Assembly (NCBI GenBank): GCA_034670405.1
Contig: JAXDDX010000121.1
Location: 1,067,001-1,131,000 of the forward strand
Length of the DNA stretch: 64,000 nt
Source of the DNA: Hoplostethus atlanticus
Taxonomy: Eukaryota; Chordata; Actinopteri; Trachichthyiformes; Trachichthyidae
Direction of reading: 5' to 3'
Positions 12,086-21,937 of this stretch are shown in pieces; within the stretch, counting starts at the first letter, position 1; each line of letters opens with the position of its first letter. The notes beneath the pieces were generated by a model. The model searched no databases. It saw only the letters and a list, made by a program, of their open reading frames with translations, and was not told the origin of the DNA. The position numbers and the translations under genes were made by a program.

Positions 12086-12396
12086 TTGTTTTGGCCCTTC
12101 TAACCCTCCATACTAAATATGTTTGTTTGTTTATTTCTATTTCCCACCTTCAAGCTCCCCATATTACTCAGAATATCTTCACCAACTACAGAAGGAAATA
12201 CTCCAATCACTTGGCTCTGTATTGCTTTGTGGAAGTTTTAATGCCAGAACTGGAAAAGAGACTTTATAGACACAGATTGGACAACCCCTCTATATCACCC
12301 CTCTTGTTCTGTCTCCTATGAGACTTTGATGCGGTGTTTAGTCTCCCCCTAGTGTTCTACTTACCTCCTTACATCATGTGACGAGAGTATGTAGGT

Positions 12397-12408
12397 GAAA
12401 GTGAAAGT
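12397..12408 (+). promoter_or_regulatory. Interferon-response-like motif, spacer A
   Basis: GAAAGTGAAAGT fits the IRF-binding pattern GAAANNGAAA. It lies about 330 bp downstream of the TATA-like sequence. The counterpart at 29730-29741 reads GAAAGTAAAAGT, so the second half-site is altered in spacer B. Confidence 0.35.
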
Positions 12409-12460
12409 AAGATTCTCTCGGATCAAGCGGCCATGTTACAGTATCCATTGTTTCACCTTT

Positions 12461-13527
12461 TTGCTTATAATTGTCTGTGAGTACCTTTTATAAGACATTC
12501 TTTACTTTAATCTGTGTTATCAAAGTTTACATGTGATATTTGTGGCCAAATCAGTTATATTGCATTTTGTGGAGCGCTGTAGTAGCTAGAGAGACATTCT
12601 GGTGTTAGACTCTTGTTTTATCATACTGAGAGGCGCCTCCCTCATAACGCGTCCCTCATTTCTGCCGTTATGTCAGGTCTACCTCTGTTCTAATGGTGGA
12701 TGAATCGAACTATTGCACCATGAAGTATAATTTAATTTATCGGGGATTTGGGTCAAGTAATCTATAAGGAAGTGAAAGTCGGACGGCCTGAGAGGAGAAC
12801 TACTGCTGCACAAATTGACGGAAATTTCCACCTCAAACCTTGATCTTTGGTTTACTGCGATTTCATACGACACTTTTTTTGTGTGTGAGAGGAGAGAGAG
12901 AGAGAGTTGCTTATGATTGTCTGTGAGTACCTTTTGTAAGACATTCTTTACTTTAATCTGTGTTATCAAAGTTTACATGTGATATTTGTGGCCAAATCAG
13001 TTATATTGCATTTTGTGGAGCGCTGTAGTAGCTAGAGAGACATTCTGGTGTTAGACTGTTGTTTTATCATACTGAGAGGCGCCTCCCTCATAACGCGTCC
13101 CTCATTGCTGCCGGATTGTCAGGTCTACCTCTGTTCTAATGGTGGATGAATCGAACTATTGCATCATGAAGTATAATTTAATTTATCGGGGATTTGGGTC
13201 AAGTAATCTATAAGGAAGTGAAAGTCGGACGGGCTGAGAGGAGAACTGCTGCTGCGCAAGTTGACGGAAATTTCCACCTCAAACCTTGATCTTTGGTTTA
13301 CTGCGATTTCATACGACACTTTTTTGTGTGTGAGAGGAGAGAGAGAGAGAGTTGCTTATGATTGTCTGTGAGTACCTTTTGTAAGACATTCTTTACTTTA
13401 ATCTGTGTTATCAAAGTTTACATGTGATATTTGTGGCCAAATCAGTTATATTGCATTTTGTGGAGCGCTGTAGTAGCTAGAGAGACATTCTGGTGTTAGA
13501 CTGTTGTTTTATCATACTGAGGGGCGC
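12461..13527 (+). repeat. 445-bp tandem repeat in spacer A, three units
   Basis: Units start with TTGCTTAT at 12461, 12907 and 13352. The third is cut by the gypsy element at 13528 and resumes at 21488-21755, followed by a partial fourth copy to about 21806. Each unit contains GGAAGTGAAA (12768-12777, 13214-13223, 21619-21628) and ends with a short GA run. Spacer B has one unit only. Confidence 0.92.
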
Positions 13528-13660
13528 TGTTTCAGTATAGCTTTTATTAAACTGCGGCACCACATCCGGGCATTCAACATCCGGGTCTTACATGCAACAT
13601 TTAAGAGCACCCCTAGGTGTCCCTGTAACACAGGCTACTAACATATGCCTATATGTAACA
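13528..13660 (-). repeat. 3' LTR of the gypsy element
   Basis: 133 bp beginning TGTTTCAG and ending TGTAACA on the plus strand, so TG...CA ends. It matches 21350-21482 base for base by eye. It is unusually short for an LTR. Confidence 0.95.
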
Positions 13661-13673
13661 TCTCCTTTCCTTT
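13661..13673 (-). promoter_or_regulatory. Polypurine tract of the gypsy element
   Basis: On the minus strand AAAGGAAAGGAGA directly precedes the 3' LTR, the expected plus-strand primer position. Confidence 0.75.
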
Positions 13674-14007
13674 GGCTGTTTGTAAACAATGACATGCTTG
13701 CATCTCGATTAACATTTAACTTTTAACTTTCACCATTTAACTTAACGTTTTTCTTTAACTTGGAGCAATCACAATGTCGAACAACATTACAGCATTACAT
13801 TCGAACAACATTCCAACATTACATTATTCCCTTTTTTTTTTTTTTTTTTTTCAAAAGTCACAAGTCCAGTCGTTGCGGTGGCCGTGACAGGCGGCCACTC
13901 CGTGAGTAGACCCCATGGCCTGCAGTGCCGGAACCCCCCGGCGTCACACCCGTCACCGATGCCCTTGGTGTGCAAGGCGTGCAGGGATGTTCCTCGCCGC
14001 CTGTCTC
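13674..14007 (-). other. Gypsy 3' region beyond the nested L2
   Basis: This stretch lies between the polypurine tract and the CATTA tail of the nested LINE and contains a 20-base poly-T run at 13831-13851 (poly-A on the element strand). It should be the displaced last part of the element after integrase. No recognisable domain was found in it. Confidence 0.5.
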
Positions 14008-17000
14008 CATTACATTACATTACATTACAGTCATTTAGCAGACGCTTTTATCCAAAGCGACTTACAATAAGTGCATTCAACATAGGTAGGCAAGAAAACT
14101 ACTAGTCACCAGAAATCGTAAGTGCATTTCCTTCCTAAACAAGCAACTAAGAGCATAACTAGTGTTAAGGTAAGAGTGCAATAAGTTAGCAACCTACTAT
14201 ATCTTAAACAAATGAGACAAATAAGAGAATCAAATAAACAAGAGCTAAGACAACTAAGTGAACCAAATAAGCAAGAGCTAAGACAATTAAGTGTATCAAA
14301 TGAACAAGAGCCAATAAACAAGAGCTCAGACACATAATTGACGACAAATAGGCAAGGCTAAGAGGAAGAGTCAGGGTAGTGTTTCCTGAAGAGGTGGGTT
14401 TTCAGCCTGCGGCGAAAGATGGGCAGCGACTCTGCTGTCCTGACATCAGTGGGGAGTTCATTCCACCACTGCGGGGCCAGGACAGAGAAGAGCCGTGACC
14501 GTGTAGATCGGCCGCAGGGCCCTCTGAGCGACGGGGCAACCAGTCGCCTCGAGGCAGCAGAGCGAAGTGGTCGGGCGGGGGTGTAAGGCTTGACCATAGC
14601 CTGGAGGTAAGAAGGAGCTGTTCCTTTCACTGCCCTATAGGCTAGCACCAGGGTCTTGAACTGGATGCGAGCCGCTACAGGGAGCCAGTGTAGAGAACGG
14701 AGAAGGGTAGTTGTATGGGAGAACTTGGGGCGGTTGAACACCAGACGAGCTGCAGCTTTCTGAACAAGCTCCAGAGGTCTGATGGCAAACGCCGGGGCAC
14801 CAGCAAGGAGGGAGTTGCAGTAGTCCAGGCGGGAGATGACAAGAGCCTGGATGAGCACCTGCGCTGCCTTGTCAGTGAGGAAGGGGCGAATCCTCCTGAT
14901 GTTGTAGAGGAGGAATCTGCAGGAGCGCGTCACTGATGCGATGTTTGCCGAGAACGACAGTTGGTCGTCCAGGGTCACACCCAGATTCCTTGCAGTCCGA
15001 GTTGACGTCACCACAGCATTATCAATGGTGATGGCCAGGTCTCGGTGCGGACAGCCCTTCCCCGGGAGGAACATCAGCTCAGTTTTGTCCAGGTTGAGCT
15101 TCAGGTGGTGCATCGACATCCACTCCGAGATGTCTGCCAGGCACGCAGCAATGCGTGCCTCCACTTGTGTGTCAGAGGGGGGAAATGACAGGATCAGCTG
15201 GGTGTCATCTGCATAGCAGTGGTAGGAAAAGTCGTGTGAATGGATAACAGAACCAAGAGATGTTGTGTAGAGGGAAAAGAGGAGAGGGCCTAGAACCGAG
15301 CCTTGCGGAACCCCAGTAGCGAGCCTGCGTGGTTCTGACACAGACCCTCTCAGCGTCACCTGGTAGGAGCGATCCGTTAGGTAGGATGCAAACATGGAGA
15401 GTGCAGAGCCTGAGACACCCATCCCCTCAAGGGTGGAGAGGAGGATCTGGTGGTTCACCGTGTCAAACGCTGCAGACAGGTCCAGGAGTATCAGGACAGA
15501 GGAGAGAGAGTTCGCTTTGCGGCATGGAGCGACTCCGTCACTGCCAGGAGCGCAGTCTCGGTCGAGTGACCCACTTTGAACCCAGACTGGTGGGGATCCA
15601 AGAGGTTGTTCTGGTGGAGGTACAAGGACAGTTGCTTGAAGACAGCACGTTCAAGAGTTTTTGATAGGAAGGGTAGAAGGGAAACCGGTCTGTAGTTCTT
15701 GACCTCAGAGGGGTCAAGTGTTGGTTTCTTCAGAAGGGGGGTGACTCTGGCAGTCTTGAAAGCAGAGGGAAAGCATCCAGACACCAGAGACGCGTTGATG
15801 AGGTGGGTCAGGAAGGGAAGGAGTTCAGGTGCAGTAGACTGAAGCAGAGTGGATGGGACCGGGTCAAGGGAGCATGTGGTGGGGCGGCTAGATGTAACAA
15901 GGTGAAGGACCTCGTCTGGGGAGAGGGGAGAGAAATGGGATAGGGAGGGAGGTGGGAAGGGAAAAGGTGGAGAGGGTGGTAGAGAGGGATGGGTGGAAGG
16001 CAGATAGGTGTGGTTGGTGCGCAGGGCACCAGCCGGGGGGTGAGGGAAGGAGGATCGGATATCGTTGACCTTCTTGTCAAAGAAGTTGGCGAAGTCGTCA
16101 GGGCGGAGGGAGGAGGTGGGAGGAGGGGGTGGGGGTTGGAGGAGGGAAGAGAAAGTTTCAAAGAGTTTTTTAGGGTTGGAAGCAGAAGTTTGAATTTTAG
16201 TGCAGAAGAAAGCAGCTTTAGCAGCAGATAGAGAGGAGGAAAAAGTGGAAAGGAGAGATTGGAAGGTAAGAAGGTCCTCCGGGAGTTTGCCATTTCTCCA
16301 TTTGCGCTCAGCCACTCTCAGGCTCCGTCTCTCAGTACGCACTGAGTCCGACAACCAAGGGGCAGGTGGAGTTTGGCGTGCAGGCCTGGAGGTGAGGGGA
16401 CAGAGATGGTCCAGAGAAGAGGACAGAGTAGAGAGAAGAAGATCAGTGGCAGCATCAGGGGATAGAAGAGAAAAAGATTCAGGGGCAGGGAGAGCAGAGA
16501 GAACAGAAGAGGAAAGATCAGTGGGAGAGAGCGAGCGGAGATTGCGACGAGAAGAAACCATGTGGGTAGGGAGAGGATGTGAGGGGGGAGAGGAGAGAGA
16601 GAGAGTGTAGGACATGAAGTAGTGGTCAGAGAGATGAAGAGGAGTGACGGAGAGGTTGGCAGTAGAACAGTGTCTGGTGAAGATTAGGTCCAGTTGGTTG
16701 CCAGCCTTGTGGGTAGGAGGAGATGGGGAGAGGGCTAGGTCGAAGGAGGCGAGGAACGAAAGAAGAAGGTCAAGCTTCTCAGTCTGGATGTTGAAGTCAC
16801 CGAGAAGGATGAGTCCAGAGCCATCGTCAGGGAAGTGGGAGACTAGTGTGTCAAGCTCCTCCAGGAACTCACCAGCAGGGCCTGGTGGGCGGTACACAAC
16901 CGCGATGGTGAGCTTGACTGGATGAGAAACAGTGACAGCATGAAATTCAAAGGAGGAAGGAGAGAATTGTGGCAGAGAAAAAAGAGAGTATTTCCATTTG

Positions 17001-17340
17001 CTGGAAATTAGCAGGCCAGTACCACCGCCTCGCCTCGCAGCTCTGGGAGTGTGAGAGAAAGAGTACACATCTGACAGAGCAGCGGGCGTGGCAGTGTTTT
17101 CTGGGGTGATCCAAGTCTCGGTTAGAGCAAGAAAGTTGAGGGAGAGCAGGGATGCGTAGCCTGAGATGAACTCAGCTTTCGGCACAGCCGACTGGCAGTT
17201 CCACAGCCCCCCTGCCACCACTTGCTCAACGCGAGTTGAGAGAGTAGGATAGATGAGATTAGTGGGGTCGCGGCGTCTGGGTGTGACCCAGCGTCTGTGC
17301 GACCACCGGAAAGAGGAGAGGACAGGAATAGGAAGCAAAC
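14008..17340 (-). mobile_element. L2-type LINE nested in the gypsy element
   Basis: The 3' end is at 14008-14030 on the plus strand as CATTA-type pentamer repeats next to TTAGCAGACGCTTTTATCC, a sequence typical of teleost L2 3' ends. The 5' end is near 17340, where the gypsy frame stops resembling integrase-downstream sequence. No clear target duplication was found, and the exact 5' boundary is uncertain. A second, 5'-truncated copy of the same subfamily is at 58656-59330. Confidence 0.9.
14358..17338 (-). pseudogene. L2 LINE endonuclease-reverse transcriptase, one frameshift
   Basis: The first part (17338-15491) has the apurinic endonuclease motifs LNFLALTETWI, LILLGDFNIQ and LHLSDHYF, then the start of the reverse transcriptase (NYRPVSLLPFLSKTLERA). 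The second part (15458-14358) continues it ([25 protein letters not shown] with catalytic DD) and ends with the C-terminal region (LHWLPVAARIQFK, WNELPTDVR). Between them a single missing base near 15519 shifts the frame. Apart from that lesion and probable 5' truncation the coding sequence is complete, so the insertion is recent, and it must be younger than its gypsy host. Confidence 0.92.
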
Positions 17341-20300
17341 ACCTGAGACAATCCGTGTCTCGGCCGAGGTTGTCTCTCCAGTGACATGAGCCCGGTCAGG
17401 ACTGCTCCGATCAGGCTGTAGCATGTCCGACTGTTGCGCTTGAGCTGAGCGCTCCGCAACACGCAGATCCACTCGGTTGCGTCTGTAACGGGTGCCGTCC
17501 ACATCCACCACGAATGAACGAGGAGCGACTCTCTGGAGGCATTGGCCCAGTCGCCACCGCCCTGTGCGATCACCTGGCAGAGGCCTCATCCTTATGTGAT
17601 CTCCAACATTCAGCTCTGGAAGGTCTCTGGCAGCCGTGTCATAGAATGATTTCGCAATCCGCCGTTTCCACCGCAGCTTCTCTGCCACTCCGTCCACCAC
17701 ACGTGGTAGAAGCAGGCTGTCCGCAACCGGCAGTGAAGTTTTGAGCCTGCGTGCCATTAAGCGCTGGGCCGGGCTGCTGTCTAACCCCTCTGTGGGTGTG
17801 TTGCGCCAGTGAAGGATGGCCATCCATGTATCCGTGCCATCCAATTTAGCCCTCTTGCAGAGTGATTTGACGATCTTAACGGCAGATTCCGCTTTGCCAT
17901 TTGATTGAGGATGTCGGGGTGAGGACGTGACATGGGCAAACCCCCAGCTTGCTGCAAACTTCCTGAACCGCTCACAAGCAAACTGTGGGCCGTTATCTGA
18001 AATCACTCTGTCCGGCTGCCCATAACGCGCAAACTGAGCTTTGCAGCGCGTGATGAGTGTGTCAGCAGACAGATCCGGCAGATGATCGATTTCCCAGAAA
18101 TCTGAATACTGATCTACAATGATGAGAAAGTCCTTGCCAGCATATGAGTAAACGTCCATGCTTACTACTTGCCACGGGCGTACTGGTATGTCATGTGACA
18201 TCATAGATTCCTTCTGCTGGACTCGTGCGTACTCGTTGCATGCAGAGCAGTTTGCCACAAAGTCCTTTATCTCCGCTCTCATGTTTGGCCAGAAAAGTGT
18301 ATCCCTGGCCCTCCTGTAACACGCCTCCCCACCAATGTGGCTAGTGTGTATGCGTTTGAGCAGCTCGGATCTCATGGCTTTAGGTATAACGACGCACTGT
18401 CCCCTGTACAGCACCCCGTCTTGAATACTCAGCTCGTCTCTGAAGGGCCAGTATTCCCGGACTGCCAGCGGGGTATCCTCTTTAAAGTCCGGCCAGCCAC
18501 TGAGGATCACAGACGCCAGCTCCTGGAGCACATCATCCGTCTCTGTGTGCCGTACAATCTGGTGAAATCTGAATGCTGTAACATCCAGGTGCTGCGCCTG
18601 GTCAAGCTGTGAATACTCCGCCTGGGTGCTGTCCATGGCGCACACAGCATGCCGCACGTACGGGGTGTCAGACCCCCGGCACGGTGGCGTGGCCCTGCTC
18701 AGGGTGTCGCTGACATACATCTCGGGCCCCGGCTTGTACACAACATCCAGATTATAGCTTTGTAGCTGCAGCAACATGCCTTGGAGACGTTTCGGTGCGC
18801 TCAGGAGGGGCTTTTTGAATATTGTGATAAGCGGCTTATGGTCCGTTTCTGCGGTGATAGCCTCCCTGCCATATAGGTACTGGTGGAATCTCTGGCATGC
18901 GAAGACTATGCTCAAACACTCTTTCTCTATTTGAGCATAGTTTTGCTCAGTCTGCGTCAGTGCCCTCGAGGCAAAAGCCACCGGCTGCCCCCTTTGCAGC
19001 AAACAGCCCCCCAGCCCGGTCATGCTGGCATCGCTTTGGACCGTAACAGGCTTTGTGATGTCATAGTACTTGAGGACGGGTGTGCTGGTGACCATTCGTT
19101 TCACCTCACGCACCGCATCCTCATGTTTGGGCAACCAATGCCACATGACGTCCTTGTCCAGGAGCCTGCGGAGCGGCTCACAGACCTCAGAGAGCTTTGG
19201 CAGGAACTTCGCAAGGTACGTCACAAACCCAATAAAGCGCTGTACCGCCTTCACATCTGTGGGCGTTTGCATTTCCAGCACGGCCCGTGTTTTCTCTGGG
19301 TCGATTTTCAGTCCATCTGAGGACAGTATGTGGCCCTGGAAGTGTACAGCTTTGAGCTTGAATTGCAGCTTGCGCTCACTCAGCCTGAGTCCCACTGCTC
19401 TGCATCGTTCCATGAGAGCACTCAAGTTTTTGTCATGGTCCAGTTCAGCTTCGGCCCCCGTATCGCCACATCCGACCACCAGGATGTCGTCAGCGATCGG
19501 TTCGATACCAGCCAAGCCCGATAGCAGCTCATGTTGCTTACGCTGGTAGATCTCCGGCGCTACTGAGACCCCGAAAGGGAGCTTGAGCCATCTCATCCGA
19601 CCCCACGGCGTCCAAAAGGTCGTCAGACGGCTGCTCGCGTCGTCAAGCTTGCACTGTAGAAAGGCATCGCGAGCGTCCACCAACGTGAAAAGGCGAGCCT
19701 TGGGCAACTTGTACAACACGTCTTCCAGTGTAGGCATATGGTAATGAGATCTTAGCAGCGCTTGGTTGAGAGGTTTCGGGTCGATGCATATTCTTATTTT
19801 CTCTGGCTTCGCAACAGTCACCATGTTACTTATCCATGCTGTCGGCTCAGTCACCGGCACAATGTTGCCGACCTTGACATGTCTGTCAATTTCCTCTTTG
19901 ACTCTCACCTTCAGAGCCACTGGAACATTCCTCGGCGCGCACTGCACCGGCGTTACATCAGGATCCAGCTCAAAGTGTATCTCGCCCGGGACTGACTCGA
20001 TTGGGTCATTAAAGACGTCATGATAGTCTCTCAGCAGCTGATCTTTTGTAAGGGGCGTAGATTGACTTGCATCAACTTTATTCAGTTCATCTGGAACAGT
20101 GAAGGTTACGAGGCCCAGACGTTCGCATGTGTCCCCCCCGAGAAGAGGCGTTTGCTTGGTGTCGACTATTTCAAATGTGAGGTTGTGCTTTTCTCCCCGG
20201 ATGACACATTCAGTGTGGAATTTTCCCAGTGATAGCATGTTTTCCCCAGAATATAGTTTTAAAGTGGCTGTGCTCGGGCGTAGCGCCGCTCTGGGTGACA

Positions 20301-21291
20301 GCTTCTCTTTAATCTTGTGGCCCATGACGTTGCAGGTGGAGCCTGTATCCAGCTGGCACTGCTGCCTTTTTTTATTCAGGCACAGATTTACAAACCACTT
20401 GCGCCCCTGCTGGGCCTTTGCAGTATTGACACATTCAGTGACTTGAAACAGTCTATCAGCAGTATCTGAGTCCTCTTCCCTTTGCTCATCATCTTCAAGC
20501 ACATTCACTTTTTTTATTTTGTCAGACCTGCTGCCAGCCTGGCATACCTTGGCAAAGTGATTTGCTATGCCACATATCCGGCAAGTCTTACCGTAGGCTG
20601 GACACTGCTCTCTGCCCCGTTTGTGGCTGCCTCCGCAATATTTACAGCCCCACCGTGGCTCTCTCTCTACTGGCGTCGTTCTCCTTTGAAATGTGCGTCT
20701 CTCGCTCTGCCTGTCTGTGGCATTCACATTGTCCGTCTGCGCCAGCGGGGTCATAATTCTCATGTGTCTCTCGGTCAGCTCAGCGAGCCGACAGATTTCA
20801 GTCGCTGTTTGTAACGTCAGCTCACGTTCACGTAATAAACGCCTCCTGGTGCCTTCACTTGCAACACCCAGCACAAGCCTGTCCCGAATCAGCTCGTCCT
20901 TTATCGCACGGTATTCACATGACGATGCACTCTCCTTTAGCCTTGTCAGGAAACTGTCTATTGGCTCATCAGTCTCTTGTTTACAACATCCAAACATGTA
21001 TCTTTCATAAATTACATTTTTTGCCGGCTTGAAATAATCCCCCAAAGCGTCCAAAATAGCAACTGGGTTCTTTTGTTGATCTTCTGTCAACGTGAGACTG
21101 TGTGTGTAAACATGACGGCACTCACTCCCCATCAGCCGTCTCAGCGAGGCTGCCTGGACTAGCTCCGACTTCTCACTCAGACCGGTAGCGAGCAAAAAGT
21201 CTTCAAACTCCGCACGGAAAACCTCCCAGTTCTTCGCCAGATCACCTGACATGCGCATACCCTCAGGCGCTGGGATGCTGTTGCTTGCCAT
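17122..21291 (-). CDS. Ty3/gypsy gag-pol polyprotein
   Basis: One uninterrupted frame of 1,389 codons. Approximate residue positions: gag-like region 1-210; two zinc knuckles 216-250, the second CRICGIANHFAKVC (CX2CX4HX4C); protease with DTGS at 315-318; reverse transcriptase about 470-650 with LVDARDAF, LPFGVSVAP and catalytic ADD at 600-602; RNase H about 750-860; integrase with an H2C2 zinc motif ending CSAC near 1018, catalytic D1046, D1099 (SDNGPQF) and E1135. No envelope gene is seen. The last 70 or so residues come from the nested L2 (before about 17340), so the natural C-terminus has been displaced. All catalytic motifs appear intact. The polyprotein would be cleaved by its own protease and drive reverse transcription and integration. 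Confidence 0.95.
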   Translation of the reverse strand: MASNSIPAPEGMRMSGDLAKNWEVFRAEFEDFLLATGLSEKSELVQAASLRRLMGSECRHVYTHSLTLTEDQQKNPVAILDALGDYFKPAKNVIYERYMFGCCKQETDEPIDSFLTRLKESASSCEYRAIKDELIRDRLVLGVASEGTRRRLLRERELTLQTATEICRLAELTERHMRIMTPLAQTDNVNATDRQSERRTFQRRTTPVEREPRWGCKYCGGSHKRGREQCPAYGKTCRICGIANHFAKVCQAGSRSDKIKKVNVLEDDEQREEDSDTADRLFQVTECVNTAKAQQGRKWFVNLCLNKKRQQCQLDTGSTCNVMGHKIKEKLSPRAALRPSTATLKLYSGENMLSLGKFHTECVIRGEKHNLTFEIVDTKQTPLLGGDTCERLGLVTFTVPDELNKVDASQSTPLTKDQLLRDYHDVFNDPIESVPGEIHFELDPDVTPVQCAPRNVPVALKVRVKEEIDRHVKVGNIVPVTEPTAWISNMVTVAKPEKIRICIDPKPLNQALLRSHYHMPTLEDVLYKLPKARLFTLVDARDAFLQCKLDDASSRLTTFWTPWGRMRWLKLPFGVSVAPEIYQRKQHELLSGLAGIEPIADDILVVGCGDTGAEAELDHDKNLSALMERCRAVGLRLSERKLQFKLKAVHFQGHILSSDGLKIDPEKTRAVLEMQTPTDVKAVQRFIGFVTYLAKFLPKLSEVCEPLRRLLDKDVMWHWLPKHEDAVREVKRMVTSTPVLKYYDITKPVTVQSDASMTGLGGCLLQRGQPVAFASRALTQTEQNYAQIEKECLSIVFACQRFHQYLYGREAITAETDHKPLITIFKKPLLSAPKRLQGMLLQLQSYNLDVVYKPGPEMYVSDTLSRATPPCRGSDTPYVRHAVCAMDSTQAEYSQLDQAQHLDVTAFRFHQIVRHTETDDVLQELASVILSGWPDFKEDTPLAVREYWPFRDELSIQDGVLYRGQCVVIPKAMRSELLKRIHTSHIGGEACYRRARDTLFWPNMRAEIKDFVANCSACNEYARVQQKESMMSHDIPVRPWQVVSMDVYSYAGKDFLIIVDQYSDFWEIDHLPDLSADTLITRCKAQFARYGQPDRVISDNGPQFACERFRKFAASWGFAHVTSSPRHPQSNGKAESAVKIVKSLCKRAKLDGTDTWMAILHWRNTPTEGLDSSPAQRLMARRLKTSLPVADSLLLPRVVDGVAEKLRWKRRIAKSFYDTAARDLPELNVGDHIRMRPLPGDRTGRWRLGQCLQRVAPRSFVVDVDGTRYRRNRVDLRVAERSAQAQQSDMLQPDRSSPDRAHVTGETTSAETRIVSGVCFLFLSSPLSGGRTDAGSHPDAATPLISSILLSQLALSKWWQGGCGTASRLCRKLSSSQATHPCSPSTFLL

Positions 21292-21334
21292 GGCGTGGTT
21301 TTATTTCTTTATGTGTCTTTTTTCCTTTAAGCTA

Positions 21335-21349
21335 CCGCTTCTGACACCA
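21335..21349 (-). promoter_or_regulatory. Primer-binding site of the gypsy element
   Basis: On the minus strand TGGTGTCAGAAGCGG directly follows the 5' LTR. It starts with TGG, complementary to a tRNA CCA end, and its first nine bases fit the 3' end of a vertebrate tRNA-Leu. The tRNA identity is inferred from memory of tRNA ends. Confidence 0.65.
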
Positions 21350-21482
21350 TGTTTCAGTATAGCTTTTATTAAACTGCGGCACCACATCCGGGCATTCAAC
21401 ATCCGGGTCTTACATGCAACATTTAAGAGCACCCCTAGGTGTCCCTGTAACACAGGCTACTAACATATGCCTATATGTAACA
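21350..21482 (-). repeat. 5' LTR of the gypsy element
   Basis: Identical by eye to 13528-13660. On the element strand it should contain the promoter, followed by the primer-binding site at 21335-21349. Confidence 0.95.
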
Positions 21483-21937
21483 GGCGCCTCCCTCATAACG
21501 CGTCCCTCATTTCTGCCGTTATGTCAGGTCTAACTCTGTTCTAATGGTGGATGAATCGAACTATTGCATCATGAAGTATAATTTAATTTATCGGGGATTT
21601 GGGTCAAGTAATCTATAAGGAAGTGAAAGTCGGACGGGCTGAGAGGAGAACTACTGCTGCGCAAGTTGACGGAAATTTCCACCTCAAACCTTGATCTTTG
21701 GTTTACTGCGATTTCATACGACACTTTTTTTGTGTGTGAGAGGAGAGAGAGAGAGTTGCTTATGATTGTCTGTGAGTACCTTTTGTAAGACATTCTTTAC
21801 TTTAATTGCACCCAATGAGTGGATCGCCACTGTTTTGGACTCTGCAGTGCGCAGCAGCAGCATCATGCTCTTCGCGGCGCTGAACCGGAAGTGTTACTAC
21901 TATTATTATTATCATTTGCCAGTGGGTGCTCAAATTA

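Larger units (their letters stand above)
13528..21482 (-). mobile_element. Ty3/gypsy LTR retrotransposon, recent insertion
   Basis: The element runs on the minus strand between two 133-bp LTRs that I read as identical. A 5-bp target duplication GGCGC flanks it (13523-13527 and 21483-21487). The equivalent place in spacer B (near 29952) has GGCGC once, which is the empty site. A primer-binding site, a polypurine tract and one long gag-pol frame are present. An L2 LINE is nested near its 3' end. Identical LTRs and an intact main frame indicate a young copy. Confidence 0.96.
10319..21937. repeat. Tandem-array spacer, copy A (carries a gypsy insertion)
   Basis: 10319-13527 plus 21483-21937 is the near-identical counterpart of spacer B (27651-30449), and its first part also matches spacer C (34749-35376). 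The match starts at CTACCCACAATCC, directly after the LINE tail. The spacer holds a conserved open frame, a promoter-like block, an interferon-type motif and a 445-bp unit present three times here but once in spacer B. A gypsy element interrupts it at 13528. Confidence 0.93.

Noticed and set aside
11974-12321. 115-codon plus-strand frame identical in spacers A and B (also 29308-29655)
   Set aside because: It overlaps the promoter-like block, has no recognisable domain, and identity is explained by the recent duplication.
17122-21291. Possible envelope gene making the LTR element a retrovirus
   Set aside because: No envelope-like frame is present; after integrase the sequence passes into the nested L2 and a short 3' region.
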